Positions 1-8,197 of a stretch of 64,000 bases of DNA are shown one piece after another. The stretch comes from Salipaludibacillus sp. CUR1 (GTDB lineage: Bacteria > Bacillota > Bacilli > Bacillales > Salisediminibacteriaceae). Positions within the stretch are counted from its first letter, which is position 1. The number at the start of each line of letters is the position of its first letter. Under the pieces are notes generated by a model, which was not told the DNA's origin, made no database searches, and saw only the letters and a program-made list of their open reading frames with translations. The stretch is from assembly GCF_021028955.1 (NCBI RefSeq), contig NZ_JAIWPE010000064.1, positions 124,001-188,000 of the forward strand. Reading direction: 5' to 3'. The position numbers and the translations under genes are program-made.

Positions 1-349
1 ACTCATGTTCCCATACCCTTAAAATATTCCAATTCTTACTAAGGTAATGCTTATTTACCTCTGCATCTCTTTCCTTATTTCTCTCAAACTTACTTTCCCA
101 AAACTCAGTGTTGCTTTTAGGCATCCTACCATGCAGCTCACATGCATGCCAAAAACAAGAATCTATAAATATTACAATTTTGTATTTTTGTATAACAATA
201 TCAGGTTTACCCATTAGTGATTTAACATTTTTTCTATATCTAATACCTTTCTTCCACAAAGCTTTTGACACTACATTTTCTAAATCAGACTGTGATCTGA
301 CTTTTCTCATAATGTTACTTCTTTCTTGCTTTGAAACATTGTCCACCAC
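1..349 (-). CDS. vsr: Very short patch repair (Vsr-type) DNA mismatch endonuclease, 3' end missing
   Basis: Vsr enzymes nick next to the T of T:G mismatches that arise when 5-methylcytosine deaminates. They normally accompany a cytosine-5 methyltransferase. The 116 visible residues show the family pattern: an N-terminal QERSNIMRKVRSQ block, then GIRYRKNV, GKPDIVI with the catalytic Asp, VIFIDSCFWHAC and HGRMPKSNTEFW with the conserved Cys/His positions, and KNWNILRVWEHE at the edge. Full-length Vsr has about 135-150 residues, so only the last 20-30 codons lie outside. The GTG at 349 is chosen because AAAGGAGG lies just upstream; an in-frame ATG at 370 has no such site. It is CG-free like the rest of the element. 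A partner methyltransferase would be expected beyond the left edge; that is inference. Confidence 0.9.
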   Translation of the reverse strand, partial: MVDNVSKQERSNIMRKVRSQSDLENVVSKALWKKGIRYRKNVKSLMGKPDIVIQKYKIVIFIDSCFWHACELHGRMPKSNTEFWESKFERNKERDAEVNKHYLSKNWNILRVWEHE

Positions 350-761
350 AGATATACCTCCTTTAACCATTCATAGTGTACATTCCCAGTTAATACAGCT
401 AGTTAAAACATGTATGCTATTTGTAGAATTAAAGAATTTTGAACTATGTTAAGTTCCTGCCATTCTTAAATATTAGGGTTGAGCATTTTTTAGGAGCATC
501 CTGCCTTCCAAATTGCCCCCTGACCCCCATACTGGGCGGGTGTTACCTCCTCTAGTCCCTCACAGAATCTCTCACAACCTCTCTCAGCTTACCCATACTG
601 TTTCAGGTGCTGTAAGTCTTGAACAATACAGGACTCTATACAGCTTTTCTATGTATTCTCAGAGCTTGCTACATTTCTTATTTACTTTCTGAGATAAACT
701 GAGTTACTTACAGACTGTATTTGGCAAGAGAAAAATGTATAAAACGGCAAGCCTTTTTGCA
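350..761. other. Non-coding gap between vsr and the IS21 element
   Basis: No supported gene in about 410 bases. The sequence is element-like, pyrimidine-rich on the plus strand, and has only two CG dinucleotides (about 537 and 745). It would hold the promoter of the leftward vsr gene; I see no convincing -35/-10 pair. The IS left end begins near 762. Confidence 0.5.
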
Positions 762-786
762 GCCACCCATTAACACCTATACAACT

Positions 787-1512
787 TTACATTCGATCCA
801 TGAGTAATGACTCTTTCATCCGGTTGCTATCACCTCCGAAGAGTACTAAATGAGAGTGATGAATCAGGCGATCCACCACTGCCTCTGTCAAAATAGGATC
901 TCCAAAAACGTGGTTCCACTCACCGAACTGCAAATTTGTTGTAATGATAATACTCCGTTTTTCATAACACAGCGAGATAACCTGGAATAGGAGCTCCGCC
1001 CCTTGTTTATGAAGAGGGATGTACCCTAGTTCATCTAATATCAATAAATCAAGCTTTTCGATTTTTTTGAACAGCTTTGTCAGTGTTCCTTTTTCATTCG
1101 CGTCTAACAACTCATTGGCGAGTGAAGCGACGGTATAGAATTTAACACGTTTGCCAAACTTATTTATGGCATTCATACCGATCAGAGTTGAAAGGAACGT
1201 CTTGCCTGCCCCTACACCCCCATAAAAGATCATATTTTCTTTTGCTTCAATAAAATCTCCAGCTAGAAGCGACTGCTGGGTTAAACCCTGCCCTAATTTT
1301 ACTTCTTTCCAACTAAAAGGCTTGCCGGGTACATTCGGCAACGTTGCCGCCTTTAATAGTAAACTGATTTTACGTTCTTCACGCTGCTCAATTTCATTTT
1401 CAAAGAGTTTCAGTAAATATTCTTCCAGATTCGCAGCTTCCACCTCACGGTAGTGCTCCCGAATCCAACTCAGCTTTAAACGTTTTGCGTATTCCTGAAT
1501 CTGTTCCTGCAT
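787..1512 (-). CDS. istB: IS21-family transposition helper ATPase IstB
   Basis: IstB is the AAA+ ATPase that selects target DNA and stimulates the IstA transposase. This 241-residue protein has the usual family length. It shows Walker A in FYGGVGAGKTFLS (about residues 97-109), Walker B in DLLILDELGYIPL (about 154-166), a sensor-like ITTN and a C-terminal VVDRLIHHSHLV motif. The start at 1512 overlaps the istA stop as TAATG, typical of translational coupling. The frame is intact, so the protein could still be made if the upstream istA fragment is translated. Confidence 0.93.
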   Translation of the reverse strand: MQEQIQEYAKRLKLSWIREHYREVEAANLEEYLLKLFENEIEQREERKISLLLKAATLPNVPGKPFSWKEVKLGQGLTQQSLLAGDFIEAKENMIFYGGVGAGKTFLSTLIGMNAINKFGKRVKFYTVASLANELLDANEKGTLTKLFKKIEKLDLLILDELGYIPLHKQGAELLFQVISLCYEKRSIIITTNLQFGEWNHVFGDPILTEAVVDRLIHHSHLVLFGGDSNRMKESLLMDRM

Positions 1513-3019
1513 TAAGCCTCCCTCCCTTCCTGATGAAAGAAGGCATTATACTTCGTTATGCCTCGTTCGGCCAGTGGCATTGTGGGTATTGTGCTGTTCA
1601 ACTGCATAGTCTCTCTGTAACCACGTCCATGAATAAGTTGGTGAAAGACTTGCCTAATGGTATCTGAAGAAGGGTGGTGCCACTCAGAGGCCATTTCTAA
1701 TGCCTTATTGGCTGTTTCTAGACTATGCTCTTTCAAAAGGGTTGAGAGTAATTGGAGCGCCTTTTTCTTTTCCTCTAACGTACACGCGTCCAAATAGCTT
1801 TGCCATGTCTGAGGCAGCTGATCATAAAACGTGGTGTATTTAAGTGCATTCGGTCTCTTGGCCATTAAAGATAAATAAGGCTGCCAATTCATAGACTTTG
1901 ATTCATCCCCATATAGCCGTCTATGGCTCACTATAATCTCATAGTGATCCGAAAGGATCTTTACGCTGTTATATGTCACACCCACCACGACTTTCTGATT
2001 AGAGAAACGCGGGGAAGTAGAATATTTTTTCGAGTCCACTGCCACATATCCGTATTTGTCAGCTTTAAGCGTTTCATAGCGAATACACTCATATTCTTTC
2101 GGAGGGAGATACAGGAGGGCCGTTCTATCGTCCTCAAACAGTCTTGTAATCTCCCATTTCTTTTCGTAATGAAGTCTATGCCTGTCTTCTTCAGCTTCTT
2201 TCCATAAAAACTGGTTTTCATCATCAAGTTGGTAAATTGTTCGTTCCGGAAGGAAGAAATTATTTCTTACGTATTTAACCAAAGCTTCTACGTGACCTTT
2301 TTCATTCCCAGCACCGGGATTACAGAATTCGACTCAAATCCGTAATGTAAGGCGAAGCGCTTAAACCCCTCTGTGAGCTCACGTTCCCCGTACGCCAAGA
2401 CTTTCTTGACTGCCGGTGATAAGTTATCAAATCTAATTCTTCTCGGTACGCCGTCAAGGTGGTTAAAGAATCGTTTTAACCCTTCCAGGAAACAGTCCTG
2501 ATTTTCAGATTCAAATACCTGTACTAAGAAGGCATTACTGTAGGGAAAAGACATTACTAAATACGGCAAATCCACAACCTTTCCTTCCACTTTGAAGGGG
2601 GCCTCTCCGAAATCGACTTGCGCATCACCGGGCTTTGACACCAACGGAAGGGCGGCTTGATCGCTTTCTTCCAATAATTCCTTTTTTCGTTTGGACACAT
2701 AGGACCGAACAGCTCGATCAGAACCATTAAAAGCCACTTCCTTCTGTAATAATTGCCAAATACGTTTGGCAGTCCTTTGATACTTCTTTTTCTTTTTCAT
2801 ATCTTCTTTCAGCCATTGATCGACTAAATCTTTGACTGGATCCATCACCGGTGCTGGCTGTCTCTTTTTCTTTCTTTTTTTCGGTTGAAACTCGTCCATA
2901 TCGGCATATTTTTTTACAGTCCTGTAATCGGTATTAGTCCTTCTAGCCACATCTGAATAGCTGTGACCTTTAGAATTCACTTCATTTCTGATATACTTAA
3001 TTTCGTCCACTTGTAACAT
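1512..3019 (-). pseudogene. istA: IS21-family transposase IstA, broken by a one-base frameshift
   Basis: IstA is the DDE transposase. The N-terminal piece (2288-3019) has the helix-turn-helix (YSDVARRTNTDYRTVKKY) and two catalytic-Asp regions (AQVDFGEA and IRFDNLSP). The C-terminal piece (1512-2282) continues with the rest of the protein. Near 2325-2330 the frame changes: the N-terminal frame ends NSVIPVLGMKKVT, while the shifted frame reads CNPGAGNEKGHVEALVKYV, the family motif with the catalytic Glu. Restoring one A on the plus strand (T on the coding strand) at about 2326 would join them as one protein of about 500 residues. No slippery sequence is visible, so this looks like a deletion. 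The start may be ATG 3019 or GTG 3010, the latter better spaced from AGGAG. Confidence 0.88.
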
Positions 3020-3096
3020 CTCCTAAAACTACCTCCTGCCAGAATTGGGTCCAACAGGAAGTGTATTGAATTTTGGGAGTGTTAACAAGTGGCTTT

Positions 3097-3132
3097 TTTT
3101 ATGCAGGCCCCCCGCGGGGGGCCTGCATAAAA
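3097..3132. repeat. 36-bp perfect palindrome, GC-rich core
   Basis: The left arm TTTTATGCAGGCCCCCCG (3097-3114) is the exact reverse complement of 3115-3132. It lies 4 bp outside the IS right repeat. Its CGCG core holds the only CG dinucleotides of the element between the IS end and 5809. No U-run follows on either strand, so it is not a standard intrinsic terminator. A cruciform, a dimer-type protein site or an IS-generated junction are possible; none is shown. Confidence 0.85.
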
Positions 3133-4984
3133 GGACTGCCATAACCTACATTTTTAGTCTGCCATAAACATACAGACTGAGTAGAGGGAATAGCAGACAG
3201 ATCAGCAAGGTAACTCAGACAATACTTTGAATAACAATGGACTATTAGACAACAGTAACAATTTGTCATAGCTATAAGAGTCTTTCACTGGCTGAGAGAG
3301 TTAATACTTTTTATACAGACTTTTGATACACTCTAATACTGCATTACTCTGTTAGCTCATTCTGTATCAAGAACAGTGTAAAAACCAGTACTTTTTGACA
3401 CACTCTGCCTAAGCCTTGATTCTCCTCCTGATACATTCCTTGAAGTTGAAAATAACCCTGCCAGTATGTTAACCCTTGTCATTCTCTCAGCTCCTGACAA
3501 TATGCCCTCCCTGTACAATATAGCCCTGACATCTTGTCAGTCCTGCCAGTACCACCCTCCCTGTTTGTTACTGAGATTTTAACAGCAGGTAGAGGGAAAG
3601 AGCCTTAATATACTGCTCTGCTTGTGAGTCCATAGAAAGCTCACACAGCTACAGTTATTCCTCCATGATTAGGGAAGGACAGACCAGAGGAAAAGCTCTC
3701 AGATCAAAACTGGCAAAGGCTGAGGGCTTATTGTGTGCTGAGTCCTGACAAAAATAGCAGAAATGGAGGAGGGAGAGGAGGGAGGCTTTTCTTGAGTGTT
3801 TTATACACAGAACAAATAAATTCTTTATACAGCATACACTGCAATTACTCCTCTGTAAGGTTACTGAGATTGAGACAAAGAGAACTTACTGCCTTATTCT
3901 TGTACTGTCAGCCCTGATTTCTGTATCAAATTAATGCAGTATCATTTCTGTATTTATTACTTTCTTTATCAGTAATGATTATGTATCAAAATGAGCCTGA
4001 ACAGTACCTCCCTCCCCATGTAATAACAGCCCCCCATACTGTAAGTAGTATTTTCATACTGCTAAAAAGCACAAAAAAAAAGACAGCCTGCAAACAGTAA
4101 TTAAATACTGTCCACAGACTGCCTCATCACAGAATGAATACTTATTATTAAGAGAGCCAAACATTTATAGCAAAACAGAAAGCAATAAAGCCTTGACTGT
4201 TTATGTCAAAGAGAAAGGAGAAGGCAGTAATTATAACTGCCTCAATTCCTAAGCTGAGGTAAAACAGCTTTACATTGTCAGTAAGCTGTCTCCCTGTCAC
4301 TTAAATGTCTGACTGGCTGAGCTGTTTTAAAGGCTGATCTTGCAGTAATTAAATCTTAAAAGATTGAGTCTTTCAGGCTAAAGCCTTTCAGCCTCCCAAC
4401 TTGAGAATAAAAGAGCTTAATTCCTTAAAACAAACTACAATACCTCCTGCCTCTTACTGCTGAAACTGCTCTTACTGCCCCAACTGCTTTACTGGCTAAG
4501 CTATTGTAATAAGGGTTTAAAGATGTGCAGGTTTATCTATATTGTTGGGGAGCTTTGCTCCTAGCCTTTAGGCTAATACTCTTTAAGATAAGAAGGATTC
4601 TCCTCTGCAAAATAGCCCTCTATCCCTTGTGGCTCTATGGCTCAACCCCATTTTGCTTTTACCCCCATTTTTACTACCTATTTAAGCAGTTATACCCCCA
4701 TTTTTACTACCTATTTTTATGAGGATGCCAATTTTGCATACCTATTTCAGTTTTTGTCATCCTTCCACTGGCTACACAAAAGGGAAATAATGCTCAAGTA
4801 CTCCCTCCAGCTTTCCCTCATGATTCCCTGCTGCTAATTTTTCTTCTTTTATACCTTTAAATTGGTACTAATAGCCACACATAAAGGTGAGGAAGTAAAG
4901 GAGACTTCCCACAAACAGGAGACAGACTGTTTGAGAGAGAGTAGGTGATTAAATGACAACTATTAAAGAAATGAGGAGTTAGAC
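3133..4984. other. Gene-free 1.85 kb region, candidate replication or control region
   Basis: No convincing gene on either strand. The stretch has no CG dinucleotide at all by my reading. It contains many short hairpins, for example AGTCTG/CAGACT (3156-3179), GGCAGT/ACTGCC (4223-4241), AGGCT/AGCCT (4376-4387) and TAGCCT/AGGCTA (4562-4575), and it ends in direct repeats upstream of the putative initiator gene. A 17-bp stretch (4267-4283) recurs at 7731-7747. The layout suggests an origin or incompatibility region or small RNAs, but I recognise no known RNA family. Confidence 0.5.
4661..4747. repeat. Iteron-like direct repeats upstream of the putative initiator gene
   Basis: A 23-bp unit beginning ACCCCCATTTTTACTACC occurs exactly at 4661-4683 and 4694-4716 (33-bp period). 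A degenerate copy at 4725-4747 matches at 16 of 23 positions, and a partial copy (AACCCCATTTTGC) lies at about 4645. Spacing near three helical turns, about 240 bp before a winged-helix protein gene, is typical of theta-replicating plasmid origins. The origin role is inferred. Confidence 0.6.
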
Positions 4985-5836
4985 ATGAGCAGAGAGTACA
5001 TTGATAGAGAAACTGGGGAAATAAAAGAATTTACTCAAACAAGAACTAAAGAACAGCAGGAAGTAATTGAGAATGAAAAAAGAAAGAAGGCTTACAGGGA
5101 TGCACAGGGAGCAGAAAAGCATCCTTTTTATTTTGCAAAGATGGAGAAAGCTAAGGAGGCTGACAACATGCTGAGCATGAAAGACAAAGGGTATTTTGCA
5201 GTCATTCAGTGTTATATCAGTTATGATAATATGCTGAAAAAAGAGAATGACTCAAAACTGCCAATGACTAGAAAAGATCTGCTAGAGGTTCTCAAAATTA
5301 AAAAGTATGACACAGTAAGCAGTCTGATTAACAAGTTTAAAAAGCATGGGCTGATTGAGGAAAAGAAGATTGATCTATATGGAAAGCAATATAAAGCCCT
5401 GTTTGTAAATGATGAGTACTGCTTTAGAAAAGATGTCAATAAAGGCAAGTCTACTAAAAAGACTGCTAAGGTATTTATGAACAATGTTAAAGAGCTATAT
5501 GCAGAGGATAAAATTAAGCCTGCTGATCTGGGCTTTGTTTACAGCATTATCCCACTTGTAAACTATCATCATAACTTATTGACTGCTAATCCTTATGAGC
5601 CTGATGCAAGCAAAGACCAGTATTTAACTGTAAATGATATTACAGAGGTTACAGGGCTACATAGTAAAGAGGTAGCTAAAAAGGTATCTAGCCTTAGATG
5701 GAATGGTATGTCAGTCTTTGTCAGAATTAAGAGAGGTAGAGAGACTATAATTAAGGTGAATCCTCTTATTGTTTACAGGCAAGAGGGTTATCCTCCATTC
5801 AATATGTACGCTGAGTTTATCATCAATAAAAAATAA
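4985..5836 (+). CDS. Winged-helix DNA-binding protein, putative plasmid replication initiator
   Basis: The 283-residue product begins MSREYIDRETGEIKEF, an opening seen in phage and plasmid replication proteins of Firmicutes. It has two helix-turn-helix-like segments: about residues 92-128 (TRKDLLEVLKIKKYDTVSSL, then a wing-like GLIEEKKIDLYGKQY) and about 220-250 (LTVNDITEVTGLHSKEVAKK). Two winged helices downstream of iteron-like repeats match the layout of Rep_3 or RepL-type initiators, but I cannot name the family. It has one CG dinucleotide (5809-5810), between two codons, and no CGN arginine codons. A MarR-like or phage regulator is the alternative. The GAGGAG before ATG 4985 supports the start. 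Confidence 0.6.
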   Translation: MSREYIDRETGEIKEFTQTRTKEQQEVIENEKRKKAYRDAQGAEKHPFYFAKMEKAKEADNMLSMKDKGYFAVIQCYISYDNMLKKENDSKLPMTRKDLLEVLKIKKYDTVSSLINKFKKHGLIEEKKIDLYGKQYKALFVNDEYCFRKDVNKGKSTKKTAKVFMNNVKELYAEDKIKPADLGFVYSIIPLVNYHHNLLTANPYEPDASKDQYLTVNDITEVTGLHSKEVAKKVSSLRWNGMSVFVRIKRGRETIIKVNPLIVYRQEGYPPFNMYAEFIINKK

Positions 5837-5911
5837 TTAGCTAACTACCAATTTTTCTTCCTGGGGAACTTTAAAATGGTATGTCACAGCTAGACTATAG
5901 GTAGGAGAGAA

Positions 5912-5945
5912 AGAGTAGGTGTTGATGCATCTGCTCTTTTTCATT
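5912..5945 (+). terminator. Intrinsic terminator after the putative initiator gene
   Basis: A 7-bp stem (AGAGTAG with CTGCTCT) is followed by TTTTT. The apex (GATGCATC) resembles the terminator at 7824-7850, suggesting a family of related hairpins in the element. Confidence 0.7.
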
Positions 5946-6038
5946 CCTCCATTAGTTTAATTTAAAAAGAGAGCAACTATTGAGAGGTAGGGCAGGAAAC
6001 AGACAACATTTATAGCAGAGCAGAAAGGAGTTAAGCAC

Positions 6039-7091
6039 ATGGCACAGAAAAAAGAGGAACTATTGCAGGAAGTACTTGAGGATTTTCAGCCTAACAGTCC
6101 TGAGGAACATGCTCAGGCTTTTGGTTACTTGAAAGGATTAGACAGCAGTATTACTCAGGCTAAATATTCAAAAGCAATAGGGATAAGTGACAGAGGGCTG
6201 AGGAAATACCTTTCAGATCACAAAGAAACATATGAGGAAGAAATTGAGAGAGGTAAGGAAGAGGCTGAGCCTGAAATTGATTTAAACAGTATGCAGAGCA
6301 GACAGCTCAGTGAGGAGCAGATTGATGAGTTTATTAAGTCTCTTTATGAGTCTGCCATTCAGGGCTCTGCTAGAGATAAGCAGCTCCTTATTGACTTTAC
6401 TGGCATGACTGCTAATGATGTTATGGTCTTTCAGAATACAAAGGCATCCAGTCTAAGGTGGTTCATTAAAAACAGCCTTTCTTCTATTAATAAGCATATG
6501 GATACTAGACAGCTAGGCATCATGCTAGAGGAGTCAGATAAGCTGTACAGAGGAAATAAGAAGTCAGCAGGAAATACTCAAAACTTTATAGATGCTGATA
6601 TTTCAGATGAGAGCTTTAAGCAGGAGCTGATGTATTTTGGCTTATTGTTTGCCTCACTTTACAACCAGACAGAGCATCCTGATCTTGAGTTATTGGCTCA
6701 GGCAGTCAGGACAGAGAGGGCAAAAAATAAAGCCTCGCAACTGCTAGGTAATTCAGCCAGTAACAAGAATGTTAAAAAATATGCCTTAGGTAAAGACTGG
6801 GACAAACAAAAACAGTCTAAGACATCTCCTGAGGAATGGGAACAGTTTTTTATTCATGACTTAGGTTACAGCAAGCAGGAGGCAAAAGAAAAAATTGAGG
6901 TTATGCAACAGGCAAAGTCAGCAACTAAGGCTCCTGATGTAGATAAAGAGCAGGTGAGGCTGAGAGAAAGCCAGTATGAGGATGAGCTTGAGGTATTTGT
7001 TGATACTCAGGAAGAATTGCAGTCCATGATTAGAAAGTCAGAAAGACAGAACAGAAAGAAAAACAATAAGCAAAAGGGAGAGGGTCAATAA
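6039..7091 (+). CDS. Helix-turn-helix protein, distant resemblance to phage terminase small subunits
   Basis: 350 residues. The N-terminal third has a helix-turn-helix (SITQAKYSKAIGISDRGLRK, about residues 36-55). A helical part follows with LYESAIQGSARDKQLLIDFT (about 107-126), a pattern like the oligomerisation region of small terminase proteins. The C-terminal end is lysine- and glutamine-rich and probably disordered. No terminase large subunit, portal or capsid gene follows, so packaging is only a suggestion. A replication or regulatory protein is equally possible. The stop overlaps the next start as TAATG, implying an operon. It contains one of the two CG dinucleotides of this region (about 6736). 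Confidence 0.55.
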   Translation: MAQKKEELLQEVLEDFQPNSPEEHAQAFGYLKGLDSSITQAKYSKAIGISDRGLRKYLSDHKETYEEEIERGKEEAEPEIDLNSMQSRQLSEEQIDEFIKSLYESAIQGSARDKQLLIDFTGMTANDVMVFQNTKASSLRWFIKNSLSSINKHMDTRQLGIMLEESDKLYRGNKKSAGNTQNFIDADISDESFKQELMYFGLLFASLYNQTEHPDLELLAQAVRTERAKNKASQLLGNSASNKNVKKYALGKDWDKQKQSKTSPEEWEQFFIHDLGYSKQEAKEKIEVMQQAKSATKAPDVDKEQVRLRESQYEDELEVFVDTQEELQSMIRKSERQNRKKNNKQKGEGQ

Positions 7092-7687
7092 TGAGTAAAC
7101 AAACAATGACTAAAGAGATGCAGGAAAAAGTAAATGAGATTGCTACAGCAGTGGCTAAGCTGAGAGATAAAATTGATGAGCTTGAGGAACTAGCTGAGCA
7201 GGATGCAGAGACAGTAACAGAGATTGAGCAGGAGCTTGAAATTATGCAAGCTGAGAAAGACAAAGCAACTGATGTAACAGAGGCAAAAAAGCTAGTTAAG
7301 AAGGTTCAGGAGCTTGAGGAACAGATTGAGCTACAGCAGGGAGTTAATAAGGCAGTAGCTAATCAGAGGACAGGAGAACTTGAGGAAATTGTACAGGAGC
7401 TTTTTAAGGTTCATAACTCAGCAAAGCTGATGTACACAGCTCTGGAATCAGAGTACAAAGAGACAGTATCAGTCAGGAGCTTAAAGGAGGACAATGAGAC
7501 TCTTAGGGAATTTGCAAAAGGTATTAATCATCCTTTCAAGTTTGCAAGATCAGTACTGCTAGACTTTGGTATTGTAGATAAGAAAAATCAGAATCAGAGG
7601 TACAATGGTACTCATTTAGGACAAAGAGAATTAACTACAGACTTGGAAAGGCTTTTCACTTTAGAAACTAGGAGAGGCAACTACTAA
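7091..7687 (+). CDS. Coiled-coil protein of unknown function
   Basis: 198 residues, translationally coupled to the gene before it. Residues about 10-95 are an almost continuous acidic coiled coil (KLRDKIDELEELAEQ and VQELEEQIELQQ). The C-terminal half is mixed and ends in LETRRGNY. It may be a scaffold, adaptor or structural partner of the upstream helix-turn-helix protein; I recognise no family. Confidence 0.6.
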   Translation: MSKQTMTKEMQEKVNEIATAVAKLRDKIDELEELAEQDAETVTEIEQELEIMQAEKDKATDVTEAKKLVKKVQELEEQIELQQGVNKAVANQRTGELEEIVQELFKVHNSAKLMYTALESEYKETVSVRSLKEDNETLREFAKGINHPFKFARSVLLDFGIVDKKNQNQRYNGTHLGQRELTTDLERLFTLETRRGNY

Positions 7688-7738
7688 AAAGCTGAGGGAG
7701 AGAGATATGAGCAATTACTAATAAAGGAGGGCTTTACA

Positions 7739-7822
7739 TTGTCAGTACTTCTTGAGGGAATTGCTGTTATCTTCCTGTTAAAAGTAGCAAGCATGGTATT
7801 AACAATGAAAACAAAGATATAA
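7739..7822 (+). CDS. Possible 27-residue membrane peptide
   Basis: TTG at 7739 is preceded at good distance by AAAGGAGGG (about 7723-7731). The reading frame gives a 27-residue peptide with one hydrophobic helix (SVLLEGIAVIFLLKVASMVL) and a basic end, stopping just before a terminator. Its first bases belong to a 17-bp repeat also present at 4267-4283. It is too short to assign; the evidence is the ribosome binding site, hydrophobic profile and terminator. Confidence 0.4.
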   Translation: MSVLLEGIAVIFLLKVASMVLTMKTKI

Positions 7823-7823
7823 G

Positions 7824-7855
7824 GCAGGTGCTGAGGCATCTGCTTTTTTCTTTTA
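7824..7855 (+). terminator. Intrinsic terminator
   Basis: The stem GCAG...CTGC with inner TGC/GCA is followed by six T residues. It closes the transcription unit of the helix-turn-helix and coiled-coil genes. Confidence 0.75.
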
Positions 7856-7879
7856 TTATCAGAGAGGAGAGGGAGCAGG

Positions 7880-8197
7880 ATGATTAACTATAGGTTTAAT
7901 GAATGGGCAGTATCAGGAGAGCAGTCAGAGGCAATCAGTGAGAAAGGGCAGGACTTACTGAGAATAGATAATGGAAGGGTTACAGGTGAGCAGTTAGGCA
8001 AGGTTCTATATATGTATTATGTTGAGGGCAAGAGTTTTAATGTTATTAACAGGACTTTCAGAGAAATGAGTTATTTCCATGTAAGAGGCATACTGTCAGG
8101 AACATTTAGTCCAGTAGCTTTTAACTTGTTTATGGAACTGCTTGAGGAAAAACCTGAGGAACTGAACAGGCTCTTTGGAGGTGCTGACAGTGGCTAA
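7880..8197 (+). CDS. Small protein of unknown function
   Basis: 105 residues, ATG at 7880 behind a purine-rich site (GAGGGAGCAGG). The middle (LYMYYVEGKSFNVINRTF) and end (FNLFMELLEEKPEELNRLFG) look globular and helical. No signal peptide and no family I recognise. The last 8 bases overlap the next gene, so the two are probably coupled. CG-free. Confidence 0.5.
   Translation: MINYRFNEWAVSGEQSEAISEKGQDLLRIDNGRVTGEQLGKVLYMYYVEGKSFNVINRTFREMSYFHVRGILSGTFSPVAFNLFMELLEEKPEELNRLFGGADSG

Larger units (their letters stand above)
762..3093 (-). mobile_element. IS21-family insertion sequence, inactivated
   Basis: An istA-istB gene pair lies between imperfect terminal inverted repeats: GCCAC, three bases, TTAACAC at 762-776, and its reverse complement at 3079-3093. 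The organisation is the standard IS21 one: istA first, istB overlapping it by TAATG, both leftward. The IS has many CG dinucleotides, unlike the element around it, so it looks like a later arrival. I could not define a clean target duplication, so the outer ends may be off by several bases. istA has a frameshift, so this copy should not transpose on its own. Confidence 0.85.

Noticed and set aside
108-452. Open frame of 114 codons on the plus strand
   Set aside because: It is antisense to the vsr reading frame, which has strong family motifs and a good ribosome binding site; no support for the plus-strand frame.
3097-3132. Intrinsic terminator
   Set aside because: The hairpin is strong but no U-run follows its stem on either strand and no gene ends just before it except the broken IS.
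3735-4837. Short open frames in the gene-free region (3735-3917, 4525-4722, 4637-4837)
   Set aside because: No ribosome binding sites, odd composition, and the last two run through the direct repeats, producing repeated peptides. Treated as chance frames.
3133-4984. CRISPR array
   Set aside because: Repeated words are present, but there is no regular repeat-spacer structure and no cas gene. The 33-bp direct repeats are only two to three copies.
6039-7091. Firm call as phage terminase small subunit
   Set aside because: Only a general helix-turn-helix plus helical pattern is visible, and no large subunit, portal or capsid gene is near.
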